Positions 1 through 6,634 of a stretch of DNA of 6,858 bases are shown one piece after another. The stretch's first letter is position 1, and each line of letters opens with the position of its first letter. The notes beneath the pieces are model-generated. The model ran no database searches, was not told the origin of the DNA, and saw nothing but the letters and a program-made list of their open reading frames with translations. The DNA comes from Caldisericaceae bacterium (GTDB taxonomy: Bacteria; Calditrichota; Calditrichia; Calditrichales; Calditrichaceae). The stretch spans positions 1 to 6,858 of the forward strand of contig JAGHBR010000424.1 of the NCBI GenBank assembly GCA_021160885.1. The letters run 5' to 3'. The translations under genes were made by a program, and so were the position numbers.

Positions 1-1370
1 AAACCGATCAGCGTCTGGAGGCCATTCAGCAGAGGATCAGTCAGATTCCGCTGGTCAAAATGGTATCATCAGTCAGTGGAACCGACAAAAGCGCCTCGAC
101 CAAAACAGACGAAGGCGAAAATACCGGTCGCATTACGGTAACGCTAAAACCGGTGGGCAACCTTGCCCGTCTGGAAGAACAGGTCATTCGTCAGGTACGT
201 CAGATTTTTCAGGATTACCCCGGCATTGAGATGGACATTGCCCGACCGGTGTTGTTTTCCTTTAAAACACCAGTCGAAGTCCATTTGAAAGGCTTTAATT
301 TACAAAAGCTGCAAGCATTGAGCCATGAGCTAGAAGAACGGATGTCCAAAATTCCAGGGCTGGTGGATGTGCGGGCTAACATTCAGCGCGGCAATCCTGA
401 AGTTCAGATATTTTTTGACCGGAAAAAATTAGCCCGCTACGGTTTGAATGTGCGCACGGTTGCTTCTATTTTGCGCAACAAAATTCAGGGCGATGTAAGC
501 ACAAAATTCAAAGAGGAAGATCGCCGGATCGATGTATTGGTACGTCTTCGTGAAGCCGATCGGCAAAGTATTAACGATCTGCGTCGCATAATCATTAATC
601 CCTCCGGGCAGGTGCCCGTGCCTTTAGAAGCAGTGGCCAGTTTGCGAATTAAAGAAGGCCCATCGGAAATTCGGCGCATCGATCAGCAGCGTTCCGCAGT
701 GATTACGGCCAATGTACTGCCCGGGTACAAGCTGAATGAATTGAATGAGCAAATTTACCAGGAATTACAGAAGATGGATATTCCGCTGGATTTTACTTAC
801 GAACTGGCGGGCCAGAACAAAGAAATGGAAACGTCTTTAAACAGTTTAATGCTGGCCCTGGGACTGGCCATCTTTTTGGTGTACATTGTCATGGCTTCAC
901 AATTTGAGTCGTTGCTTCATCCTTTTATTATCATTTTTACCATTCCTTTAGCGGTGATTGGCGTGGTGCTTTACCTTTACGTTTTTAATATTCCACTCAG
1001 CATTGTGGTCTTTTTAGGTCTCATCATGCTGGCCGGAATTGTGGTTAACAATGCCATTGTGCTGGTCGATTACATTAACCATCTGCGTCGCCAGGGTATG
1101 TCTAAAACAGAGGCCATCATGACGGCCGGTAAGGTGCGTTTACGGCCTATTTTAATGACCACTTCTACAACCGTGCTTGGCTTGTTACCCATGGCTCTTG
1201 GTTTAGGCGACGGGGCAGAAATCCGCACGCCCATGGCCATTACGGTAATTGTAGGTCTTATTACTTCCACGCTGTTAACCCTGGTGGTCATTCCCACAGT
1301 TTACGATGCTGTAAACCGCGAAACCGTTCCGGCTGCTGAACCAGCGTTAGAAAGTGGGAGTGAATCGTAA
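1..1370 (+). CDS. RND-family efflux transporter (HAE1-like), C-terminal part only
   Basis: This is an inner-membrane, proton-driven RND pump subunit, truncated at the 5' side by the window edge. The frame is open from base 3, so the methionine at base 60 is an internal residue and not the start. 455 residues are visible; the family is usually about 1020-1050 aa, so roughly the first 560-600 are missing. Visible residues 1 to about 275 are the second periplasmic loop (PC1/PC2 porter with the DC docking insert). Five membrane helices follow, near 279-297, 304-327, 330-357, 382-400 and 409-432 (TM8-TM12). The family signature GIVVNNAIVLVDYIN (345-359) and RLRPILMT (379-386) are clear. R379 and T386 match AcrB R971 and T978, but N349 stands where AcrB has the proton-relay K940. 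The C-terminal tail is short, Ala/Glu/Ser-rich and acidic. The gene overlaps the next RND gene by one base. The substrate cannot be told; drugs, lipids or other amphiphiles are more likely than metals. Confidence 0.95.
   Translation, partial: TDQRLEAIQQRISQIPLVKMVSSVSGTDKSASTKTDEGENTGRITVTLKPVGNLARLEEQVIRQVRQIFQDYPGIEMDIARPVLFSFKTPVEVHLKGFNLQKLQALSHELEERMSKIPGLVDVRANIQRGNPEVQIFFDRKKLARYGLNVRTVASILRNKIQGDVSTKFKEEDRRIDVLVRLREADRQSINDLRRIIINPSGQVPVPLEAVASLRIKEGPSEIRRIDQQRSAVITANVLPGYKLNELNEQIYQELQKMDIPLDFTYELAGQNKEMETSLNSLMLALGLAIFLVYIVMASQFESLLHPFIIIFTIPLAVIGVVLYLYVFNIPLSIVVFLGLIMLAGIVVNNAIVLVDYINHLRRQGMSKTEAIMTAGKVRLRPILMTTSTTVLGLLPMALGLGDGAEIRTPMAITVIVGLITSTLLTLVVIPTVYDAVNRETVPAAEPALESGSES
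1356..1360 (+). promoter_or_regulatory. Ribosome binding site of the second RND gene, inside the end of the first
   Basis: GGGAG lies 9 bases before the ATG at 1370, within the last codons of the upstream gene. With the TAATG stop/start overlap this fits translational coupling, and it supports 1370 as the true start of the second pump gene. Confidence 0.7.
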
Positions 1371-4300
1371 TGCAGAAAAATAAAGAAAAAATCGGTTTGC
1401 TACCTTACCTGGCCCTGCACCGGCCGGTAACGGTGGTCATGACCCTGTTGGCTTTGCTGGTGGTCGGCTTCATCGCTTACACGCAAATTCCCGTAGAACT
1501 TATGCCTGCAGGATTTACTCCGCCCTTCCTTGGTGTTTGGGTGCCCTATCCCAATGCCAATCCGGAAGAGGTTGAACAATTTATTGCCCGACCTCTGGAA
1601 GAAAATATTCGCACCATTAAAGGCGTTAAAAGCGTTGAAACCAACAGCTTTACTAATGGCTGCTGGGCTTTTGTGCGTTTTGTTCAGGGAACTGACATGG
1701 ACCTGGCTTACAGCCAGTTGCGTGACCGCATGGACCGCGTAAAGGCTGAATTACCGGAAGATGTGGAACGTATTTTCATCCGCAAATGGAGCAACGATGA
1801 CGAGCCCATCATGTGGGTGGCCATGATCCCTGAAAAACCATTGGAAGATCCCTACTATTTTACCGAACAGTTGATAAAAAAACCACTGGAACGGATTGAT
1901 GGCGTGGCCAATGTGGAAATTTGGGGCGCCGAAGAAAAATCGATTCTAATTTACATCAACCAGGATGCCGTTAAGAGCTACAAAATTAATCTGTACAACG
2001 TTATTGAATCGCTGCGCCAGGACAATTTTTCCATGTCTTCCGGTTACATCCGTTCGGGTGGACAAAAAATTTATGTGCGCTCCATCGGTAAATTTCGCAC
2101 TCTGGAAGACATCCGCAACATTCCCATCAAAGGCGCCAATATTTTACTGAAAGATGTGGCCGATGTGCGTTACGACGTTCCCGAACGTCAATGGATTCAA
2201 CGGATTGACGGCCAACCGGCCATCCAGATTGGCATTCAAAAAGAATCGATGGCCAACACCGTGCAACTTTGTCGGCAAATAGAAAATAAACTACACCAAA
2301 TCATGACCGACTCGCGCTTTGAAGGCTTTAAAATGGAAATCTTGTTCGATCAGGGACAATACATCGAAGAGTCGGTTGACAATCTGCAGAAAGCCGGCAT
2401 CTGGGGCGCCTTTTTTGCCTTTTTAGTACTCTACTTCTTTTTGCGCCGCTTCCGCATGACCATGATTGTAATTGTGGCCATTCCGTTGTCCATTTTGATC
2501 AGCTTAACGGTTATCTACTTCATCGGTTGGTCCATGAACCTGATCACCATGATGGGATTGATGATTTCCATTGGCAGGGTGGTTGACAATTCCATTGTGG
2601 TACTGGAAAACATTTATCATAAAAAAGCCCTGGGGTTAGATGTCAAGCAGGCCGCAGCACGTGGAGCCAGCGAGGTTTCTCTGGCGGTTACCATGGCTAC
2701 CATGACCACCGTGGTTGTCTTTTTACCTTTGATATTAATGAACGATGAAATTGGTTTCAGTTTTTACATGTTGCGCATTGGCCTGCCGGTCATTTTTTCC
2801 TTACTGGCTTCCCTTTTTGTTGCGCTGGTTTTTATCCCGCTGGCTGCCAGCCGTATTGTCAGCCAACGCAAGGTAAAAGAACCGCCCATTATCTACCGCA
2901 TTAATGGTTATTACCAGTCTACTTTGCGTTGGGTTTTAACGCATCGTATTGAATCATTCCTGATATTACTTTTCATTCTTATTTCAATGAATTTTGCCGC
3001 CTCTCGTGTCGGACGTACCGACAACATGCAGGGCAACATAAATGACTTCCGTTTGATGGTGGACATGCCCGATAACTACACGCTCGACGATGCCAAACAG
3101 GTGGTTAAAGCGGTCGAAGACACCATTCGGGCCAAAAGCGACCTTTACCAGGTACGTACCATAGACGTACGCTACCGTCAAAATTTTGGCCGCATTCATG
3201 TTTTTCTAAAACCGGAAGAAACCGAAGAGTGGTACGAAGTCATCTTCAAATCTCTGCTGGGTTTGTTTGGCCTTAAAAATGACCGTCGAATGAGCCGGGA
3301 TGATGTGGTGGCTGATGTTAAAAAACGATTGCCCGAATTTGCCGGAGTTAAGTATCGAACCAGCTGGCAGCAGCAAGGCGGCGACGAATCCAGTTCGGTT
3401 ACGGTAAGTTTGTATGGCGACGACACGCGTAAACTGGCCGAGCTGGCCAAAGAAGTGGAACGCCGCCTCAGCGTGATTCCGGAAATCATCAGCGTTGAAA
3501 CCGATCAGGAAAAAGGACAGAACGAGGTTCACATCATTGTCAACCGGGAACAGGCCAGAAAGTACGGTATTAGCCCGCGCGTGATTACTGGCACCATCAT
3601 GTACGCCCTGCGCGGCATCCAATTGCCCAAATATCAAACCGAAGAAAAAGAAATCGATATGATGCTTCAGCTAAGGCCGGAAGACCGCAAAAACTTTGAA
3701 CAGCTAAAAAATATCACCTTTTTTTCGGCTAATGGTAAAGAAATTCCCTTAGCTGTTCTGGCTAAATTAGAGGTGACCAAAGGTTTTGGGGAAATCCATC
3801 GCGAAGATGGCAAAACATATCTCAGCGTAAAAGCCAATACCACTTCCAAAGATATTGCTAAAATTTACGCTAAAATTGACCAGGCCATGGCTGGTTTTAA
3901 AATGCCTTATGGTTACTCGTGGTCAAAAGGAAAACGCTTTTTTAAATTGTCAGAGAGCAATCAAAATATGATGTTTGCCGTGATTCTTTCGGTTACGTTT
4001 GTCTTTCTGCTAATGGGCATTTTGTTTGAATCATTTGTGCTGCCTCTGTCGGTCATCATCTCCATTCCCTTTTCCTTTGTGGGCGCTTTCTGGATTTTGT
4101 ACCTGACCGACACACCGCTGGACATGATGGGCCAGATAGGCTTTATTATTCTGATCGGTATTGTGGTCAACAACGCCATCGTGCTGGTCGATCTGGTGAA
4201 TCGTTTACGAAAAGAGGGTAAAGACCGCTTAACAGCTCTGATTGAAGGGGGCAAAAACCGTTTTCGTCCCATTTTAATGACGGCCTTTACCACCATTGGC

Positions 4301-4522
4301 GGGCTGATTCCCATGGCAGTGGGCAACACCAAAATGATCGGCATTCCTTATGCTCCCATGGGCCGCACGATTATTGGCGGATTGATTTTTTCGACACTGG
4401 TTTCTCTGATCGCCGTACCCTGGGCTTACACTTTGTTTGACGACATGAGGAATTATTTTAAGCAACTTTCATTGGGAATTTTAAATAGCGGAACTAAAGT
4501 AGAACCAGTGGTGGAAGATTGA
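1370..4522 (+). CDS. RND-family efflux transporter (HAE1-like), complete
   Basis: Complete 1050-aa inner-membrane pump subunit, a normal length for the AcrB-like family. TM1 is near residues 20-38, followed by the first porter loop (about 45-340) with the typical PYPNANPEEVE segment at 59-69. TM2-TM6 lie at about 343-495, TM7 at 528-545, the second porter loop at about 550-862, and TM8-TM12 at about 866-1024. TM4 reads GRVVDNSIVVLENI: D406 matches AcrB D407, but N407 replaces D408. In TM10 N934 replaces K940. R964 and T971 match AcrB R971 and T978. Compared with the upstream pump, about 20 extra residues (around 613-640, with a WYEVIFKSLLGLFGL stretch) sit in the PC1 part of the second loop. 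The start at 1370 is supported by GGGAG 9 bases upstream and by overlap with the preceding stop. The gene is the last of the plus-strand operon. It resembles drug/amphiphile pumps more than CzcA-type metal pumps; the substrate is unknown. It may form a mixed trimer with the upstream pump (inference). Confidence 0.96.
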   Translation: MQKNKEKIGLLPYLALHRPVTVVMTLLALLVVGFIAYTQIPVELMPAGFTPPFLGVWVPYPNANPEEVEQFIARPLEENIRTIKGVKSVETNSFTNGCWAFVRFVQGTDMDLAYSQLRDRMDRVKAELPEDVERIFIRKWSNDDEPIMWVAMIPEKPLEDPYYFTEQLIKKPLERIDGVANVEIWGAEEKSILIYINQDAVKSYKINLYNVIESLRQDNFSMSSGYIRSGGQKIYVRSIGKFRTLEDIRNIPIKGANILLKDVADVRYDVPERQWIQRIDGQPAIQIGIQKESMANTVQLCRQIENKLHQIMTDSRFEGFKMEILFDQGQYIEESVDNLQKAGIWGAFFAFLVLYFFLRRFRMTMIVIVAIPLSILISLTVIYFIGWSMNLITMMGLMISIGRVVDNSIVVLENIYHKKALGLDVKQAAARGASEVSLAVTMATMTTVVVFLPLILMNDEIGFSFYMLRIGLPVIFSLLASLFVALVFIPLAASRIVSQRKVKEPPIIYRINGYYQSTLRWVLTHRIESFLILLFILISMNFAASRVGRTDNMQGNINDFRLMVDMPDNYTLDDAKQVVKAVEDTIRAKSDLYQVRTIDVRYRQNFGRIHVFLKPEETEEWYEVIFKSLLGLFGLKNDRRMSRDDVVADVKKRLPEFAGVKYRTSWQQQGGDESSSVTVSLYGDDTRKLAELAKEVERRLSVIPEIISVETDQEKGQNEVHIIVNREQARKYGISPRVITGTIMYALRGIQLPKYQTEEKEIDMMLQLRPEDRKNFEQLKNITFFSANGKEIPLAVLAKLEVTKGFGEIHREDGKTYLSVKANTTSKDIAKIYAKIDQAMAGFKMPYGYSWSKGKRFFKLSESNQNMMFAVILSVTFVFLLMGILFESFVLPLSVIISIPFSFVGAFWILYLTDTPLDMMGQIGFIILIGIVVNNAIVLVDLVNRLRKEGKDRLTALIEGGKNRFRPILMTAFTTIGGLIPMAVGNTKMIGIPYAPMGRTIIGGLIFSTLVSLIAVPWAYTLFDDMRNYFKQLSLGILNSGTKVEPVVED

Positions 4523-4586
4523 AACTTTAACACTCTCTCAAGACCGATGATTAAGTATGTTTCAAAAGCATGGCATTAAATTACCA

Positions 4587-4609
4587 TCTCTCTAAAGTTT
4601 TTAGAGGGA
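4587..4609 (+). terminator. Hairpin after the RND operon, weak terminator candidate
   Basis: CTCTAAA (4590-4596) pairs perfectly with TTTAGAG (4600-4606) around a 3-base loop. Three more pairs, one of them a G-U, extend it to a 10-bp stem. It lies about 65 bases past the stop of the second RND gene. No T-run follows on the plus strand, so it is not a classical intrinsic terminator. It may instead protect the 3' end or be part of a repeat. Confidence 0.3.
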
Positions 4610-4698
4610 CGGTTTGGAGCAAATGTAAAAACTTCAAGTTTGCAATTACCAATTCTTAAAAAATCCATCCTTTTCTCAAGACAGATTTTTAAAATTTT

Positions 4699-4723
4699 TC
4701 TGCGTAAATCTGCGCTATCTGCG
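4699..4723. repeat. Cluster of three TCTGCG direct repeats
   Basis: TCTGCG occurs at 4699-4704, 4709-4714 and 4718-4723, spaced 10 and 9 bases apart with A/T-rich linkers. From general knowledge, strings of this type recur in intergenic regions of Bacteroidota and related genomes and give rise to spurious short proteins. I cannot check copy number here. Confidence 0.5.
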
Positions 4724-4753
4724 AAAAATAAAACCAATCTGCAAAGATTGGTT
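4724..4753 (-). terminator. Intrinsic terminator of the TolC-like gene
   Basis: AACCAATCT (4732-4740) and AGATTGGTT (4745-4753) form a perfect 9-bp stem with a 4-base loop. Read on the minus strand, the stem is followed at once by TTATTTTT (4731-4724), the layout of a Rho-independent terminator. It lies 68 bases past the stop of the minus-strand TolC-like gene. On the plus strand no T-run follows, so it should act in one direction only. Confidence 0.72.
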
Positions 4754-4821
4754 CTGATGAATCGGAGTCTCACAGCAACCAGGAGCACTAATTTCCAAGG
4801 TAATACCTGTCATTGTTTTTT

Positions 4822-6324
4822 CTAATCCACCTGCAAATAGTCCCCCAGGCTCACCGGCCGGTCATTGACAAAATCGTAAAATGTTTTTCGTTTAATGTCA
4901 GACAGCAGTAGTTTGTAAGAAATCAATGCGTTCAGGCGAGAATTGTAAGCCTGGCTCAAACGATTGCGATCCAGAGCCAAGGCCTGACTGTTAATGTCGC
5001 CATTGGCAAATCGCTTTTGACTGATTTCAAAACTCTTCTCTGCTACAGCTACATTTTTTTCCAGCAATTGCAAGCGCTTTAAGCTGCTCTCCAGTTCCAT
5101 CACCGCATTGCGAATGTCGCGCTTGATGGTAATTTCCAGATCTTTAAGCGCCATTTGTTGTTTGTTCAGCCTCGCTTTTTGGGCCAGTACTTCATTTTTG
5201 TTCACATGCCAGTCCCACAACGGAATGGTAATGGACAAAGCAATACCTCGATTGCCCGGCCTGCGCTTTAATTCCTGCCAGGCATTTTCAAACGTTGTGC
5301 TCAACATTAAAGAACGCGGATCCTGCTTAACGCCGATAAAATCGTAATATGCCGAAATTTTACCCTGAATCTGATTTTCTGCGTCAATGCGTTTTAAGTT
5401 CAGCTTTTGCTGTGCAAGGGCAATTTTTTGTTCCTGAATTTCCAGCCGATTTTCCAGCCCCGAAGCCAATGCTTTTTGCAGATCGACTTTAACCAGCGGG
5501 TAGGTCAAATCGGTGTTCAGCACAACGGAATCCTGCAGGCTGATGTTCAACAACTGCTTAAGCGCATCCGCCCGGCGTTTCACTTCCACCAGAGCCAGGT
5601 CGTAATCGTTTTTGGCCTGACCTAAATCCACTTCCATTTGCAGAGCCTCCACTTCGGCAATGACCCCGGCTTTAAACTTGTTCAAAGCCAGCTCATACGC
5701 GTCCTGTTGCAATTGTCGGGTTTGCCGGGCAATGTTCTTGCGCTCTAATGCCGAGTACAATCCGTAAAAGGCCTGTGCCACCTGGTACTCCAAATCCAGC
5801 TGGGCCCGTAAAAGTTGCTTTTCCGATAGCTGGTAGTTCAGTTCTGCCATTTTAAGCGCTGATTTAATGCGATTGTAAGAATAAAACGATTCGATTGGCT
5901 GTTCCAGACCAATCCGTGTGTTTAAACGGAAAGATTGCTCCTTTAAGAAATAGTCCTGCACATGAAAGACGCCGGAAGCCAGATAAAGGTAACCATCTGT
6001 GGGCAATGGTTGTTCAATTTGTAGATTGGCGTTGTAACGGGCCTGTTTTAAGGGGAAGTAGTGCAGTCCGGTGCTGTCCTGCAAACTACTGATGGTTTCG
6101 CTGTAATCAGGCAGATCGAGGTTGAGATTGACCTGAGTTTTAAAACGGTTGCGGGCCGCATTCAATTCAAAACGGGCGATTCTAAAGTCTTCCAGCAAAC
6201 TGCGCATTTTAAAGCTATTTTCACGGGCCAGTTGCTGGGCCTTTTCTAAGGTAAGCACATGAATTTTTTCACCGGCCAGCAGATTTCCCGCCAGCAATAA
6301 AAAGAGCCAGAAAAAGGTTCTCAT
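4822..6324 (-). CDS. TolC-family outer-membrane efflux channel protein
   Basis: 500-aa outer-membrane factor, close to E. coli TolC in length. Residues 1 to about 18 form a signal peptide (MRTF, then a hydrophobic Phe/Leu core, ending in LLAG); there is no lipobox cysteine, so it is not a lipoprotein like OprM. The mature protein shows the duplicated OEP layout. In the first half, long helices flank amphipathic strands near 55-70, 88-112 and 122-134. In the second half, strands lie near 311-320 and 350-360, the latter with the typical ALSITIPLWDW. The repeated helix motif appears as KFKAGVIAEVEALQ (207-220) and RFANGDINSQALALDRNRL (428-446). Long helices at about 140-248 and 370-468 would form the periplasmic tunnel. 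The start at 6324 is supported by AAAAGGGA (6338-6331) six bases upstream, and the stop is TAG. It converges on the RND operon and is the likely exit duct for those pumps (inference from context); it could also serve other pumps or type I secretion. Confidence 0.93.
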   Translation of the reverse strand: MRTFFWLFLLLAGNLLAGEKIHVLTLEKAQQLARENSFKMRSLLEDFRIARFELNAARNRFKTQVNLNLDLPDYSETISSLQDSTGLHYFPLKQARYNANLQIEQPLPTDGYLYLASGVFHVQDYFLKEQSFRLNTRIGLEQPIESFYSYNRIKSALKMAELNYQLSEKQLLRAQLDLEYQVAQAFYGLYSALERKNIARQTRQLQQDAYELALNKFKAGVIAEVEALQMEVDLGQAKNDYDLALVEVKRRADALKQLLNISLQDSVVLNTDLTYPLVKVDLQKALASGLENRLEIQEQKIALAQQKLNLKRIDAENQIQGKISAYYDFIGVKQDPRSLMLSTTFENAWQELKRRPGNRGIALSITIPLWDWHVNKNEVLAQKARLNKQQMALKDLEITIKRDIRNAVMELESSLKRLQLLEKNVAVAEKSFEISQKRFANGDINSQALALDRNRLSQAYNSRLNALISYKLLLSDIKRKTFYDFVNDRPVSLGDYLQVD

Positions 6325-6397
6325 AGCAAGTCCCTTTTATTTAAGCCAGACAAAAGATTGGAATTATTAACACAATTTGCAAAATTTTACGATTCAA

Positions 6398-6414
6398 TGC
6401 AGCATTTTGTTGCA
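6398..6414. promoter_or_regulatory. Imperfect dyad upstream of the TolC-like gene, possible operator
   Basis: TGCAGCA and TGTTGCA are inverted halves (6 of 7 positions match) around TTT, about 75-90 bases before the TolC-like start codon. The size and symmetry fit a dimeric regulator site, but chance cannot be excluded. Confidence 0.22.
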
Positions 6415-6443
6415 GAAATAAGTGAAACAACCTTCATATAGTG

Positions 6444-6464
6444 TTGAATTTTGAATGTTGAATT
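6444..6464. repeat. Three tandem copies of a 7-base repeat (TTGAATK)
   Basis: TTGAATT, TTGAATG and TTGAATT follow each other exactly, at 6444-6450, 6451-6457 and 6458-6464. This is a small heptamer array of the slipped-strand or dispersed intergenic type. It lies between the two divergent genes and could also contribute -35-like TTGAAT boxes. Confidence 0.65.
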
Positions 6465-6479
6465 TTTTGGGCAAATGTC

Positions 6480-6499
6480 ATCTCCGCGCAAGCGGGAAT
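6480..6499. repeat. Degenerate copy of a widespread GCGGGAAT palindrome
   Basis: CCGC (6484-6487) and GCGG (6492-6495) pair around a GCAA loop. The flanks look like the common intergenic palindrome ATTCCCGC-loop-GCGGGAAT, with the left arm changed to ATCTCCGC by two transitions, which leaves one mismatch and one G-U in the stem. Such palindromes recur in many bacterial genomes as REP-like or small mobile repeats; this copy looks decayed. Confidence 0.5.
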
Positions 6500-6571
6500 C
6501 CCTAAGTTGACGTGTTTGGAGAATCACTAATTTTTTCAAGGGCTTATTTTTCTAATTAGCATCTACATTGA

Positions 6572-6600
6572 TTGATTTTGATTGAATGTTTTTCTATGTT
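6572..6600 (+). promoter_or_regulatory. Candidate promoter of lpxB
   Basis: TTGATT (6572-6577) and TATGTT (6595-6600) are 17 bases apart, each matching 4 of 6 positions of the sigma70 consensus. Transcription would start near 6607, giving a leader of about 28 bases before the lpxB ATG. TTGATT recurs nearby (6568, 6578), so the -35 choice is uncertain. Confidence 0.3.
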
Positions 6601-6634
6601 TGGGCTTGGCTAAATGTTTAATAAAAGGAAAACA

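Larger units (their letters stand above)
4523..4821. other. Non-coding spacer between convergent genes
   Basis: This 299-base AT-rich stretch lies between the end of the RND operon and the end of the TolC-like gene. Short open frames occur on both strands (for example 4640-4825 plus and 4576-4788 minus), but they overlap each other, lack family features and run through repeats, so I do not call them genes. It holds a weak hairpin (4587-4609), three TCTGCG repeats (4699-4723) and a good minus-strand terminator (4724-4753). Confidence 0.8.
6325..6634. other. Divergent intergenic region between the TolC-like gene and lpxB
   Basis: This 310-base AT-rich region must carry the promoters of both divergent genes. 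Seen in it: an imperfect dyad (6398-6414), a 7-base tandem repeat (6444-6464), a degenerate GCGGGAATCC-type palindrome (6480-6499) and a candidate lpxB promoter (6572-6600). On the minus strand I found TAAAAT and TATATG as possible -10 boxes for the TolC-like gene, but no good -35 at the right spacing, so I do not call that promoter. No gene or RNA gene is recognisable. Confidence 0.75.

Noticed and set aside
60..62. ATG at 60 as the start of the first RND gene
   Set aside because: The frame is open to the left edge with matching RND sequence, and a start here would remove the whole N-terminal half of the pump.
3206..3637. Minus-strand open frame of 143 codons within the second RND gene
   Set aside because: It lies antisense to a strongly supported RND coding region and shows no family motif; it is a shadow frame.
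3961..4344. Minus-strand open frame of 127 codons within the second RND gene
   Set aside because: Antisense to conserved TM8-TM11 coding sequence; its Ile/Pro/Met-rich composition is the mirror of membrane-helix codons.
4699..4723. CRISPR-like array from the regular TCTGCG spacing
   Set aside because: The units are only 6 bases and the linkers 3-4 bases, far too short for CRISPR repeats and spacers.
4576..4788. Minus-strand open frame of 70 codons in the convergent spacer
   Set aside because: It covers the same repeats and terminator as the opposite-strand frame; it looks like a typical spurious repeat-derived protein.
4640..4825. Plus-strand open frame of 61 codons in the convergent spacer
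   Set aside because: It runs through the TCTGCG repeats and the terminator stem, overlaps the end of the TolC-like gene, has no clear RBS and no recognisable domain.
6331..6480. Promoter of the TolC-like gene on the minus strand
   Set aside because: TAAAAT and TATATG are possible -10 boxes, but neither has a convincing -35 at 16-18 bases, so no call was made.
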